A stretch of 17,460 bases of DNA from UBA3496 sp964558115 (GCA_964558115.1 CAZLCI010000046.1:1-17460); one strand, 5' to 3'. Positions 1-7,977 are shown, counted from the stretch's first letter. Notes: a model not told the origin generated them from the letters alone. Translations and numbers: made by a program.

Positions 1-399
1 GTAACAAATGTCAAAACATTATCGAATACATCAACCATAAAAGAAGCGATCACAGAAACCAGAAATTTGGCATACTCTGGATATCCAATTTTAGATGAGA
101 ACAACAAACTTGCAGGAATGATCAGCCGATATGATTTCAGACAAGCCCAAGCAGTCCAAAAAGAAGATAGCAAGATTGGTGAATTCGCAACAATGAAATA
201 TGTACTTCACGCACATCCGGATCAATCTCTTGACTCTGTAATGGCAAAGCTTGGTTCGAGACGAATCTCACGTTTGCCTGTCGTTAGCAGAGAAGATCCT
301 AGAGAATTACTTGGCATTATCACATCTGAAGATGTAATATTGGCTTTCGGGAAAGTAAAAATCAAAAGAGACAAAGAACAGAATCAGGGAGCAAAATAA
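1..399 (+). CDS. CBS-domain-pair protein, C-terminal part; gene runs off the left edge
   Basis: The reading frame is open from the first base, so this is the 3' part (132 residues seen) of a longer gene. TTG at 67 is only an internal codon. Two CBS repeats are visible: one from the edge to about residue 45, with a 'GYPILDENNKLAGMISRYD' core, and one at about 60-118, with 'RLPVVSREDP...LLGIITSEDV'. CBS pairs bind adenine nucleotides and regulate attached enzyme, channel or transporter domains. The wording of the second repeat (RLPVV, acidic-DP, LLG-IT, DV) resembles the tail of CBS-containing ClC chloride channels. I infer that family only tentatively, because no membrane domain is in view. 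IMPDH-like or stand-alone CBS proteins remain possible. The stop codon at 397-399 abuts the ATG of the next gene at 400, so the two are probably co-transcribed and translationally coupled. Confidence 0.85.
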   Translation, partial: VTNVKTLSNTSTIKEAITETRNLAYSGYPILDENNKLAGMISRYDFRQAQAVQKEDSKIGEFATMKYVLHAHPDQSLDSVMAKLGSRRISRLPVVSREDPRELLGIITSEDVILAFGKVKIKRDKEQNQGAK

Positions 400-1410
400 A
401 TGAACAAACAAAACGTAAGAACATGTATTGTTGGATTAGGATGGTGGGGAGACGAGTTAGTCAATGCTTCTAAAAATGTAGATAGACTAGAAATAAACAC
501 ATGTTTTGCAAGAACCGAATCGACAAGAAATGAATTTGCAAAAAAACATACTTGCAGAGTTATCGAAAGCTGGGAAGAAGTCCTAAATGATAATGAGATA
601 GATGCTATTTTTCTTGCAACACCACATTCCACGCATTCAAGGATGATCGTAGATGCTGCAAATGCAAAAAAACATATTTTAGTAGAAAAACCTTTTGTTC
701 TTAACGTAGCCGAAGGAATAAAAGCACTTGATGCTTGCTCAAAGGCTAAAGTTAAACTAGCTGTTGGTCATCAAAGACGTTTCCAACCAGCACACAGGAA
801 ATTGAAAGATTGGATCCAATCTGGAAAACTAGGAACTATTGTTCAAGCAGAGGCAAATTTTTCTTATGGATTTGCTTCTACTCTTTCTCCAGATAGTTGG
901 AGATCTAACCCAGACGAAAGTCCTGCAGGTGCAATGACGGGATTAGGAATTCATCAAGTTGACAATCTTCAATATTTTTTAGGACCTGTGAAAAATGTTT
1001 TTTCATACAGTAAATCAGTAAAGCCAGACACAGATTTAGAAGATGTAACCGTGACATTATTAGAATTCGAGTCAGGCTCATTTGGCTATCTTGGCTCTAA
1101 TATGTTAACCCCGAAAGTATTTTACGCTAGAGTCTATGGAACCGAGGCTAATGCAATCGCTGAAAATGAGGGCACAAAAATTACCTTATGGGGAAAAGAT
1201 AATACCGAACTAATAGAAGAATTTGAGGTTTCAGGAGATCCAGTAACTGCTCCACTGGTTGCAGAAATATCAGATTTTGCGCAATCCATTATTCAAGATT
1301 CCACTCCTGAGGTAGACGGTGTTGTCGGCTTAAGAAATAGTGCAGTTTTGGAAGCAATTATCCTCTCCTCTAGAGAAAAAAGGATAGTAACTATAGAAGA
1401 GCTTTACTAG
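400..1410 (+). CDS. Gfo/Idh/MocA-family NAD(P)-dependent oxidoreductase
   Basis: A 336-residue protein of normal family length. The N-terminal Rossmann domain carries the dinucleotide motif GLGWWG at residues 12-17, ATP-H at 73-76 and the family hallmark EKP at 96-98, whose Lys usually contacts substrate. The C-terminal alpha/beta domain has GIHQVD at 183-188; the His and Asp there are typical catalytic or substrate residues. Family members oxidise or reduce hydroxyl groups of sugars, inositols, sugar acids or related polyols in the cytoplasm. The substrate cannot be read from the sequence. The start ATG directly follows the stop of the CBS gene, and the next gene begins 3 bp after this stop, which indicates an operon. 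The phospholipid-type acyltransferase that follows does not obviously share a pathway with it. Confidence 0.93.
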   Translation: MNKQNVRTCIVGLGWWGDELVNASKNVDRLEINTCFARTESTRNEFAKKHTCRVIESWEEVLNDNEIDAIFLATPHSTHSRMIVDAANAKKHILVEKPFVLNVAEGIKALDACSKAKVKLAVGHQRRFQPAHRKLKDWIQSGKLGTIVQAEANFSYGFASTLSPDSWRSNPDESPAGAMTGLGIHQVDNLQYFLGPVKNVFSYSKSVKPDTDLEDVTVTLLEFESGSFGYLGSNMLTPKVFYARVYGTEANAIAENEGTKITLWGKDNTELIEEFEVSGDPVTAPLVAEISDFAQSIIQDSTPEVDGVVGLRNSAVLEAIILSSREKRIVTIEELY

Positions 1411-1413
1411 GAA

Positions 1414-2082
1414 ATGAGTGATTCAATAAAAGTGAAAATTGTTGAAACCAATTTATTAAAAAACAAACATCCTCTATGGGCAAAAAAGATAGTACGAGTT
1501 GCTTTATGGATTGCGTACTCTGGTTATAAAACAAAAGGAATAGAAAATATTCCTACTAAGGGTCCATTAATTATAGCCTCAACTCATTTAAGTTACCTAG
1601 ATCCTATAATTCTTAGTGCTTTTATTCCTAGAAATTTATTCTATTATGCAAAAAAAGAACTTTTTAGAAATTTTCTTTTCTCTAAACTTATTACTAGGTT
1701 TGGTGCAATTCCAATTGACCGCGAGGGATTCACAAGAAGAAGTTTCCAGATAGGAATTAGAATTTTAAAATTAAAAGAATGCATAGTCATTTTCCCAGAA
1801 GGTGGAATACTAGAAGAAAGAGATAAACTCATTGTAAAATCAGGCATCGGAATGATTTCCACGCTAAGCAATGCTCCTATTTTGCCTGTTTCTATTAAAG
1901 GATCAGACACACTCTTTAAATTGAGATCGTTTTTCTCAGATACAACACGACTTTCCTTAAACTTTGGCAAAATAATAAACCCAAAAAAAATAGAATTTCA
2001 GTCTAAAAATGAATATCGAAAAAATATTACAAGAATAGTAAAAGATGCTATTGAAAAACTAGAAAACGAAAATATCTATTGA
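1414..2082 (+). CDS. PlsC-like lysophospholipid/glycerol-phosphate acyltransferase
   Basis: A 222-residue protein with the LPLAT/PlsC blocks in order: the catalytic HX4D box at His58-Asp63 (THLSYLD), an IDRE acceptor-binding block at 101-104, FPEGG at 127-131 and a late proline-containing block around ILPVS at 156-160. The segment at about 24-36 could associate with the membrane. Such enzymes move an acyl chain from acyl-CoA or acyl-ACP to lysophosphatidic acid or related acceptors at the inner membrane. It could be the housekeeping 1-acyl-glycerol-3-phosphate acyltransferase or a paralogue with another acceptor; context does not decide. The ATG is 3 bp after the oxidoreductase stop, with an AGGA-like stretch overlapping that stop, so it depends on the upstream operon. 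The protein is rich in Lys and Ile and the gene is very AT-rich, like its neighbours. Confidence 0.92.
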   Translation: MSDSIKVKIVETNLLKNKHPLWAKKIVRVALWIAYSGYKTKGIENIPTKGPLIIASTHLSYLDPIILSAFIPRNLFYYAKKELFRNFLFSKLITRFGAIPIDREGFTRRSFQIGIRILKLKECIVIFPEGGILEERDKLIVKSGIGMISTLSNAPILPVSIKGSDTLFKLRSFFSDTTRLSLNFGKIINPKKIEFQSKNEYRKNITRIVKDAIEKLENENIY

Positions 2083-2178
2083 ATTTACTTCTTAATCGAA
2101 TTGTAACTAGCGAAATCTCATGATAAAACTTTGTTACAAAAATCGATTCTATTTTCAATTTTAATTTCGGAGTAAAAT

Positions 2179-2925
2179 ATGCCGATCAAATTTGATTTCA
2201 GCAACAGAAAAATAATTCTCACTGGTGCAACAGGTGGAATGGGAGTAAGGATTACCGAGGCTTTTCTAGACTCTGGAGCAAAAGTTTTTGCTACTGACAT
2301 TGATCAATCTCTTCTTGATTCTTCATTACCTGAGACAGAAAAATTAAAAAAAACATCTTGTGACCTGACGAATATAGAAGAACTTAGATCTACAATGCAA
2401 AATGCATTATCCTGGCTCGATGGGTGTGATGTTCTTTGTAATATTGCTGGATATATGCCCATAAGACCCCCACTTGAACTTACAAAAGAGGATTGGGATC
2501 CAGTACTTAGCGTAAATCTTCTAGCTCCATATTTTTGTATTCAAGAAACAATAGATGCCCTCAAAAGTTCTGGCAGTGGAAGAATCATTAGTTTTGCTTC
2601 TATTGCAGGAAAAATGGGAGGAATTGGACCTAACCTCACCTATTCTGCAGCAAAAGCAGGACTTCTGGCTATGACATTTAATTTGGCTAGAGAATTAGCA
2701 AAAACAGGAGTCACGGTGAACTGTATTATGCCTGGTCCCGCCGACACTGGCCTACATTTCGAATCTCCTCCTGGAATGTTAGAAAAAGCAGAACAATCTC
2801 ACCCGATGGGAAGACTTACAACTCCAGAAGACGTGTGGCCATCGGTACTTTATCTTTCGAGTGAGGAGTCCGCACATATCAACGGAGAAGGTCTTGATGT
2901 GAATGGTGGGTTTTGGACTGACTAA
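2179..2925 (+). CDS. SDR-family NAD(P)-dependent oxidoreductase
   Basis: A 248-residue classical short-chain dehydrogenase. Visible motifs are the cofactor-binding TGATGGMG at 15-22, an acidic Asp40 after the second beta strand (favours NAD over NADP), NIAG at 88-91, Asn113, Ser141 and the catalytic Tyr155-X3-Lys159 (YSAAK). The PGPADT segment at 185-190 and the C-terminal 'GEGLDVNGGF' are typical of 3-oxoacyl reductase-like SDRs. It interconverts an alcohol and a ketone in the cytoplasm, with unknown substrate. A 96-bp gap separates it from the acyltransferase, so it may have its own promoter. CGGAG precedes the ATG at a suitable distance. It converges on the TRAP permease gene with 27 bp between stops, and no clear terminator hairpin is visible there. 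Confidence 0.93.
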   Translation: MPIKFDFSNRKIILTGATGGMGVRITEAFLDSGAKVFATDIDQSLLDSSLPETEKLKKTSCDLTNIEELRSTMQNALSWLDGCDVLCNIAGYMPIRPPLELTKEDWDPVLSVNLLAPYFCIQETIDALKSSGSGRIISFASIAGKMGGIGPNLTYSAAKAGLLAMTFNLARELAKTGVTVNCIMPGPADTGLHFESPPGMLEKAEQSHPMGRLTTPEDVWPSVLYLSSEESAHINGEGLDVNGGFWTD

Positions 2926-2952
2926 CTTTAAATGAAAAAATAATTAAATATC

Positions 2953-5178
2953 TTAGCCAACAGGCTGGGCTGACATTGTTTCGGAATTATCGTCTTTTCC
3001 TTTCATGTTGCCTAATTTTTGAATCACAAGTGAAATAACCATCAAAGTTAGACCTACTGAATTAAACCAAATTCTATCCCACTCTCCAAGTTGTTCCCAG
3101 AATAAAAGAAGAGAAGCGATTGACAATAAAACTCGATCGAACACTGTTAAAGTCCTAAGGAATTGTCCTTCCAAAACTGCAGCAGAGCAAATAAATCCTA
3201 AACTCGCCCCTAACCATACCAGCAACACAGACGACCATTCAGCTGTTGAACCTGGGTTTGGGCTATCCATTAAAATAGGAGTGTAAGCCATCAGAAGAGG
3301 AACAACATAAAGAGGTTTAGCTAATTTCAATGAAGTAAATCCTGTCCTCATTGGATCGCACTTTGCGATACCTGCAGCCACGAATGCGCCTAACGCAAAT
3401 GGCGGAGTCAATGCAGCATCTTGACTAAGCCATAAAACAATCATATGAGAAGTCAACATCTTAAGACCTAGATCCTGCAATGCAGGTCCCGCTAGAATGA
3501 TAATTAAGATATAACTTGCGGTAATTGTCATTCCCATCCCAAGAATATAACTAGCAAGAGCAACAAGAATAACGGCAAGCCAAATCATATCGTAAGAATA
3601 AGATAAAATAATCAATGTCATTTTTTGCGCCAGATCAGGATGTGTTACCCCTGTCAAAACTAAACCCATAACTCCTGCTGTCGCTCCTATTATTAAAGAA
3701 TTTTTTGATCCTTGAACAAACGCATTTGCAATTCGAATCATAATTTCTTTTGATTGCTTTTGTCTCCAAGCAAGAAGACATCCAATAATGGTATACAAAT
3801 ACAACATGTCCCCACCCTTTATAAGACTGGCAACAAACACAAGAGTTTCAATACCCAAAAGGTACCAACATTTCTCTCTAATAGTTGCAAAAACTATCGC
3901 CGCTACAATCGCCCAAAATCCAGCAAAAAAAGGAGAGAACTGCAAAATCAGAAGAAAAATAAGTAACCCTACTGGAACTAAAAGAATTCCATCTTCTCTC
4001 ATGATTTTCCAGAAATCTGGAAGTTCGTCTTTAGTAAGACCACGCAATCCATGTCTAGTGGCATAAAAGTGTACCGACATAAAAACAGAAAGGTAATACA
4101 ACATTGCAGGCACAAGACTAATTAATGCAACCTTCCAATATGGAGTCTCAGTCATAGCGGCTAAGATAAAAGCCGTTGATGCCATAATTGGTGGCATTAA
4201 ATGACCACCAATACTTGATACCGCTTCGGTTGCTGCTGCAAATGTTGGTCTAAATCCACCTTTTTTCATTAGAGGAATTGTAAAGGTTCCAGTTATAACT
4301 ATATTCGCTGCACCACTTCCTACTATTGAACCAACGAGACCGCTGGAAACAACAGAGGCTTTTGCAGCACCACCTTTAAAACGTCCCACTAGAGCAAAAG
4401 AAAGATTTACAAAAACATCTCCAACACGGGTAGCCTCTAATAAAGCTCCAAAAATCATAAAGATAAAGACGACTTGTGCATACACTCTGGTAATGATTCC
4501 ATAGATACCCTCTTGACTATACAAATAACTCATTACATATCCGAAATCGTTTCCTTTGTGCGCAATGATTCCTGGAAACCAGTTACCAGCCCAATCATAA
4601 AACAAAAAGACAAAAGCTACTGAAGGAAGAACCATTCCAAGCACACGTCTACAACACTCCCATACAAGAACTGCGGCAACAAATCCAAACATTACATCAT
4701 TACCCCAGAACCCCGTATCTACAACTATTCCTGCTCTATCCCCTCTTGGTTCATAGAAATACATAAAATCACACAACACAAGAAAAGACAAAACAATCAG
4801 AATTAGGTCAATAGAAGAAGGTCTATCTGTAGGAGAGTTCTTTCTTGCTGGATAAATCAAATAAGTCAAAGCACAAGTAAAAAAGATAAAGAGAGGAAGC
4901 ATAAATTGTTCGCCGTATAAATTTTTACTAAAATCATACATTCCTACTTCAATTAAATATGGAAATTCTAGAGTCCTTAAATCTTGCAGTCCGCTCCATG
5001 ATCTAGGACCAAAGAATGTATAACTTCCATTTACGGCACCAAACAAAAAATAAACCGCAAAAATAAAACCCAAGACTCTGAACAACCAAAGATATGCACC
5101 AGATAAATTTCTGGTTTCAGGCAAACCAGCACCTAGAACATTCCTCACTTTTTCAAAAAAAGCACTCACCTGTGACAT
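2953..5178 (-). CDS. TRAP-TAXI transporter fused permease (4TM/12TM, DctQ-DctM fusion)
   Basis: A large polytopic membrane protein of about 741 residues. The N-terminal part (about 25-200) has several hydrophobic helices and corresponds to the small DctQ-like subunit. It is fused to a DctM-like domain with the diagnostic GSGAAN...GTFTIPLMKK segment at 287-306 and GGHLMPPIM at 324-332. Such 'fused' permeases pair with TAXI-type binding proteins and import carboxylates or similar solutes using a Na+ or H+ gradient. The last about 90 residues form extra hydrophobic segments and a polar tail. The matching binding-protein gene lies directly upstream, separated by a strong terminator. Two starts are possible: GTG at 5190, with no good ribosome site, and ATG at 5178, preceded by a modest GTGAGA. 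I prefer 5178. The substrate is unknown. Confidence 0.95.
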   Translation of the reverse strand: MSQVSAFFEKVRNVLGAGLPETRNLSGAYLWLFRVLGFIFAVYFLFGAVNGSYTFFGPRSWSGLQDLRTLEFPYLIEVGMYDFSKNLYGEQFMLPLFIFFTCALTYLIYPARKNSPTDRPSSIDLILIVLSFLVLCDFMYFYEPRGDRAGIVVDTGFWGNDVMFGFVAAVLVWECCRRVLGMVLPSVAFVFLFYDWAGNWFPGIIAHKGNDFGYVMSYLYSQEGIYGIITRVYAQVVFIFMIFGALLEATRVGDVFVNLSFALVGRFKGGAAKASVVSSGLVGSIVGSGAANIVITGTFTIPLMKKGGFRPTFAAATEAVSSIGGHLMPPIMASTAFILAAMTETPYWKVALISLVPAMLYYLSVFMSVHFYATRHGLRGLTKDELPDFWKIMREDGILLVPVGLLIFLLILQFSPFFAGFWAIVAAIVFATIREKCWYLLGIETLVFVASLIKGGDMLYLYTIIGCLLAWRQKQSKEIMIRIANAFVQGSKNSLIIGATAGVMGLVLTGVTHPDLAQKMTLIILSYSYDMIWLAVILVALASYILGMGMTITASYILIIILAGPALQDLGLKMLTSHMIVLWLSQDAALTPPFALGAFVAAGIAKCDPMRTGFTSLKLAKPLYVVPLLMAYTPILMDSPNPGSTAEWSSVLLVWLGASLGFICSAAVLEGQFLRTLTVFDRVLLSIASLLLFWEQLGEWDRIWFNSVGLTLMVISLVIQKLGNMKGKDDNSETMSAQPVG

Positions 5179-5247
5179 TAATTTTCTCACTAAAGAGATT
5201 GAAAAACTTGGCGGAAGTAATCAATTTCTTAAAATAGGATAAAAAAT

Positions 5248-5278
5248 AATTCCTCCCAGGTAGTACCTGGGAGGAATT
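5248..5278 (-). terminator. Intrinsic terminator between binding-protein and permease genes
   Basis: A perfect 15-base inverted repeat (AATTCCTCCCAGGTA / TACCTGGGAGGAATT) with a single central G forms a GC-rich hairpin. On the - strand it is followed by ATTATTTTTT-like sequence (5241-5247 read in reverse), giving a classic U-tract. It starts about 10 bp after the TAA of the TAXI binding protein and lies about 70 bp before the permease start. It should therefore end most transcripts after the binding protein and let a fraction read through. Confidence 0.9.
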
Positions 5279-5288
5279 GAAAAAATAC

Positions 5289-6284
5289 TTATTGGATTGA
5301 TGCAGGAATCTTATGACCTTTTTCTTTCCAATATCGAGCAGCACCTGGATGGATCTTCATTCCGATTGCAGCCATTTGATCCAATGCAGGCATGATTGTG
5401 AATCCAGTATTCCAACCTTTATGAACCTTCAATAAGAAGTCCATACCTTTTTTGGAATAGTTTAAACGTGTTACTTCATAAACAACATCTTTAGGAACAT
5501 TACAACCTACGATTGTCCATGCTGTATAACCAATAGTTGGAACTGGCTTATCTACACCATCGTAAACACCACCTTCAATAGTAATTGGGAAATAAGCAGG
5601 ATTCATTTTCAACATCTGCTTTAAAATATTTCCATCTACTGGAAGTAATGTAATAGGTTGTGCTGTTGAAAATTTCACAAATGCAGGTGAAGGAACTGGA
5701 TTTGGAATTGTAAATGCATCCAAACGATTATCTTTAACAGCGTCTGCTGCAACGTTCCAGTTAAGGTTCTCTTCTCTAACTTTACCTTTTAATCCTGCCA
5801 ATTTAATAATAGTTCTTGTCATAAAGTGAGTACTACTACCTTTTTTTGCATAACTCACTCTTTTTCCTTTTAAATCTGCAACTGTTTTGATTCCAGAACT
5901 TTTCTTAACTCCAATATGGAATTTAGAAGCCGTTGCAGGTCCAAGGCCACAGTTATTTACGTATTTCTTTTTAAACATTTTCTTCCCAGCAAAAGCCAAG
6001 CGAAGAAGAGTTGCAACACCTAAACCAAATTCAGCTTTTCCAGTTTCTACTAAACGAATATCTTCCACTGCACCTCTAGTGGTTAAGTTATTCATTTCCA
6101 CTGTTTTGGATTCTTTCGAAACCAAAGCAGCCAAACCACCCCAAATAACATATGCGGCAGCACCTGGTCCTGCTGTTGCAACAGCAGTTTTCACTCTCTT
6201 AGCAGCGAAAACACCTGAAGCGCTAAAACTAACTGCAAACACTGTAACTAGAACAAGCAAAAAAACTTTTCTTACTAAATTCAC
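5289..6284 (-). CDS. TAXI-family TRAP transporter solute-binding protein
   Basis: I set the start at GTG 6284, because AGGAGGA lies 6-7 bases before it. The in-frame TTG at 6341 has no such site and would place a hydrophilic stretch before the signal peptide. The 331-residue product starts MNLVRKV, has a hydrophobic core at about 7-22 and an Ala-rich cleavage site after residue 27 or 28 (VFAA|KR), so it is exported. The mature start carries the TAXI pattern: a Gly-rich 'TAGPGAAAYVIWGGLAAL' segment, then 'RGAVEDIRLVETGKAEFG'. It captures the solute in the periplasm and delivers it to the fused permease encoded downstream. It has its own candidate promoter and is followed by a strong terminator, which should make it the most abundant product of the pair. 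The ligand cannot be deduced. Confidence 0.93.
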   Translation of the reverse strand: MNLVRKVFLLVLVTVFAVSFSASGVFAAKRVKTAVATAGPGAAAYVIWGGLAALVSKESKTVEMNNLTTRGAVEDIRLVETGKAEFGLGVATLLRLAFAGKKMFKKKYVNNCGLGPATASKFHIGVKKSSGIKTVADLKGKRVSYAKKGSSTHFMTRTIIKLAGLKGKVREENLNWNVAADAVKDNRLDAFTIPNPVPSPAFVKFSTAQPITLLPVDGNILKQMLKMNPAYFPITIEGGVYDGVDKPVPTIGYTAWTIVGCNVPKDVVYEVTRLNYSKKGMDFLLKVHKGWNTGFTIMPALDQMAAIGMKIHPGAARYWKEKGHKIPASIQ

Positions 6285-6320
6285 AATACTTCCTCCTATT
6301 AGTTTCAGAACAGTAGTACA

Positions 6321-6338
6321 CCCTTTAAATTTAGAGGG
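6321..6338. repeat. 18-bp near-palindrome in the TAXI leader
   Basis: CCCTTTAAATTTAGAGGG is symmetric about its centre except for one pair. It falls about 20-40 bases after the inferred transcription start of the binding-protein gene, a position typical for a repressor operator. There is no loop, so a DNA site is more likely than an RNA hairpin. Evidence is symmetry and position only. Confidence 0.35.
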
Positions 6339-6365
6339 CAAAAATATAATTATTGATTAAGCGAA

Positions 6366-6394
6366 ATCATAGACAATCTTTACTTGAAGATCAA
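6366..6394 (-). promoter_or_regulatory. Candidate sigma70-type promoter of the TAXI-TRAP unit
   Basis: Read on the - strand, TTGATC (6394-6389) and TATGAT (6371-6366) are separated by 17 bases. The expected start is near 6359, giving a leader of about 75 nt to the GTG at 6284. The -35 box matches 4 of 6 consensus bases and the -10 box 5 of 6. A 9-bp inverted repeat (6396-6433) lies immediately upstream. The region is AT-rich, so a chance match is possible, but the spacing and position fit. Confidence 0.5.
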
Positions 6395-6395
6395 C

Positions 6396-6433
6396 CACTA
6401 ATCATAACGAAGGAATTGATTTTTTGATTAGTG
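6396..6433. repeat. 9-bp inverted repeat just upstream of the TAXI promoter
   Basis: CACTAATCA (6396-6404) is perfectly repeated in inverse orientation as TGATTAGTG (6425-6433), with 20 bases between. It touches the -35 box of the candidate promoter and starts a few bases after the ubiX stop. It could be an activator or repressor site for the transporter genes or a weak 3' hairpin of the ubiX transcript. No U-tract follows it on the - strand, which argues against a terminator. Confidence 0.5.
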
Positions 6434-6439
6434 AAAAAA

Positions 6440-7015
6440 TTATCTTTCTTTTTTTTGCCCAGTCCATCTTTTAAAAATATTATGTTCCAAGCCTAATGAA
6501 TCCAAAGCTTTCCCAACTACATGATTCACTAGGTCATCGATGTTTTTCGGTTCATGATAAAAACCTGGGGAAGCTGGAATTATGGATACACCGAGCCTAG
6601 ACAATTTCAACATATTCTCGAGATGTATCGCAGACAAAGGCATTTCTCGAACAACTAAAATTAATTTTTTATTTTCCTTCAAAAACACATCTGCAGAACG
6701 ACACACAAGGTTGTCTCCTGTTCCAGTCGCAATTTGGCCAAGTGTCTTAACAGAACAAGGAATAATCACCATAGCATCCATCCCTGAACTTCCACTTGCA
6801 GGAACAGCTCCAATATCAGAATCAGGATGTGTAATAAAAGCATATTTAGAAACATCCTTATCCGTAAATTCTGTTTCATACTTCATAACTCTCAGTCCAG
6901 CTTTAGAAATCACAAGATGCGTCTCTACCTCAGAAAAAGAATTATAAAGAACTTCCATCATACGTATTCCATATATTGATCCTGAAGCTCCGGTTATTCC
7001 TACTACAAGTTTCAT
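6440..7015 (-). CDS. ubiX: UbiX/Pad1-type flavin prenyltransferase
   Basis: A 191-residue protein that fits the family along its whole length. Visible motifs are GASGSIYG at 9-16 (FMN-binding loop), IPCSVKTL at 85-92, REMPLS at 123-128 (phosphate and dimethylallyl-phosphate binding) and PASPGFY at 147-153. UbiX joins a dimethylallyl group to FMN, producing prenylated FMN, the cofactor of UbiD-type reversible decarboxylases. It acts as a cytoplasmic homo-oligomer. No UbiD-type gene is present in the window, so the partner must be elsewhere or beyond the ends. AGGAA precedes the ATG at a good distance. The gene lies 77 bp downstream of the 3-hydroxyisobutyrate-dehydrogenase-like gene and 155 bp upstream of the TAXI start on the same strand. 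Confidence 0.94.
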   Translation of the reverse strand: MKLVVGITGASGSIYGIRMMEVLYNSFSEVETHLVISKAGLRVMKYETEFTDKDVSKYAFITHPDSDIGAVPASGSSGMDAMVIIPCSVKTLGQIATGTGDNLVCRSADVFLKENKKLILVVREMPLSAIHLENMLKLSRLGVSIIPASPGFYHEPKNIDDLVNHVVGKALDSLGLEHNIFKRWTGQKKER

Positions 7016-7092
7016 ATGTTATTCCTAAAAAAAAGTGTTTTCATCAAACTCAATCTATATCAGTTCATAAATAAGGAAAATACCGAGCCTTT

Positions 7093-7977
7093 TTATTTTT
7101 CTTTTCGAATATTCTCGAAATCTTTATAAAGAAGAGAGTAATCTGTATCCTGCATTCCAAAACTCATAGCTTTCTTGAGAAAAGTCAAAGTAGATTCCCC
7201 TAAATCTACTTGTGCGTTCATACTTTTACCTAGCGCAACTGCCATTCCTACATCTTTATGTAAATTATAAACTCTAGATTTTGCATCCCATTTTTCTGAC
7301 AAAATGTGTAAAGGAAACCTGAATTGACTCGCATAACTTCTAGCATTTGCAACATTAAAAACATCAATCATATCCTTGAGGTTAATTCCTGCTCTTTCTG
7401 CCATCTTTCCTCCTTCACATGTTGATAAAAAGATCGAATGACAAACCATATTATGAATTAGTTTCAAGGTATGACCTGAACCACTTTTCCCTAAATAGAA
7501 AGGATTGCGAACAAAGAAAGAAAGTATTTTCTTGCTTTTGTTAAAAGCTTTTTTGTCTCCTCCAATCATCAATGTCAAAGTCCCAGCTTTTGCTCCAGTT
7601 GCACCTCCACTCATTCCTGCATCCAAATAATCCACACCCTTTCTTTTTGCTTTCTTAGCTAATTTGCTTGACTCTTTAGGATCTGAACTAGTGAGATCAT
7701 AAATTATTAAACCTTTCTTTGGATTAGACAACATAGAATCTCTTCCATTTAAATATGTGCCTACTTCGACACAACTGGGGACTACAAAAAAAACTACATT
7801 GCAACACTCTGACATAACAGTAGGATTCATTAACTCAACGTTTTTCTTTTTTTCATATTTCTTGCACAACACTTTATCTGAATCCCATACTTTTAAAGAT
7901 ATCCCTTTTTCAATAAAATTATGAGCTATTCCACTACCCATATTACCTAGACCCACTACTCCTACTTTAATATTCAT
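7093..7977 (-). CDS. 3-hydroxyisobutyrate dehydrogenase-like beta-hydroxyacid dehydrogenase
   Basis: The ATG at 7977 is chosen because AAAGGTG lies 9 bases before it. An in-frame GTG at 7989 would add only four residues and overlaps that site. The 294-residue product has the NAD(P)-binding GLGNMG at 9-14, the substrate-binding DAGMSGG at about 119-125 followed by the family's G-A-K-A-G-TLT-MIGG, and the catalytic Lys at about 172 in LKLIHN. The N-terminal Rossmann domain is followed by an all-helical domain. Members oxidise 3-hydroxyisobutyrate, tartronate semialdehyde or related beta-hydroxyacids. The exact substrate is not resolved; no valine-pathway or glyoxylate genes sit beside it. A consensus-like promoter lies about 57 bp upstream. 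It is likely the first gene of a unit that continues into ubiX. Confidence 0.92.
   Translation of the reverse strand: MNIKVGVVGLGNMGSGIAHNFIEKGISLKVWDSDKVLCKKYEKKKNVELMNPTVMSECCNVVFFVVPSCVEVGTYLNGRDSMLSNPKKGLIIYDLTSSDPKESSKLAKKAKRKGVDYLDAGMSGGATGAKAGTLTLMIGGDKKAFNKSKKILSFFVRNPFYLGKSGSGHTLKLIHNMVCHSIFLSTCEGGKMAERAGINLKDMIDVFNVANARSYASQFRFPLHILSEKWDAKSRVYNLHKDVGMAVALGKSMNAQVDLGESTLTFLKKAMSFGMQDTDYSLLYKDFENIRKEK

Noticed and set aside
2926..2952. Terminator between the convergent SDR and TRAP permease genes
   Set aside because: The 27-bp gap is only A/T-rich, with no stem that could form a hairpin.
3754..4066. Two overlapping + strand open frames inside the TRAP permease
   Set aside because: They are Lys/Asn-rich shadows of a membrane-protein gene with no ribosome site or recognisable motif.
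6285..6341. Longer N-terminus for the TAXI binding protein from an in-frame TTG at 6341
   Set aside because: It would put 19 polar residues before the signal peptide and has no ribosome site, whereas GTG 6284 has AGGAGGA at the right distance.
5887..6360. 157-codon open frame on the + strand opposite the TAXI binding protein
   Set aside because: It is antisense to a well supported gene, lacks family motifs and its composition mirrors the codons of the real gene.
6396..6433. Inverted repeat after ubiX as an intrinsic terminator
   Set aside because: The loop is 20 bases and no U-tract follows on the - strand, so it is listed as a possible regulatory repeat instead.
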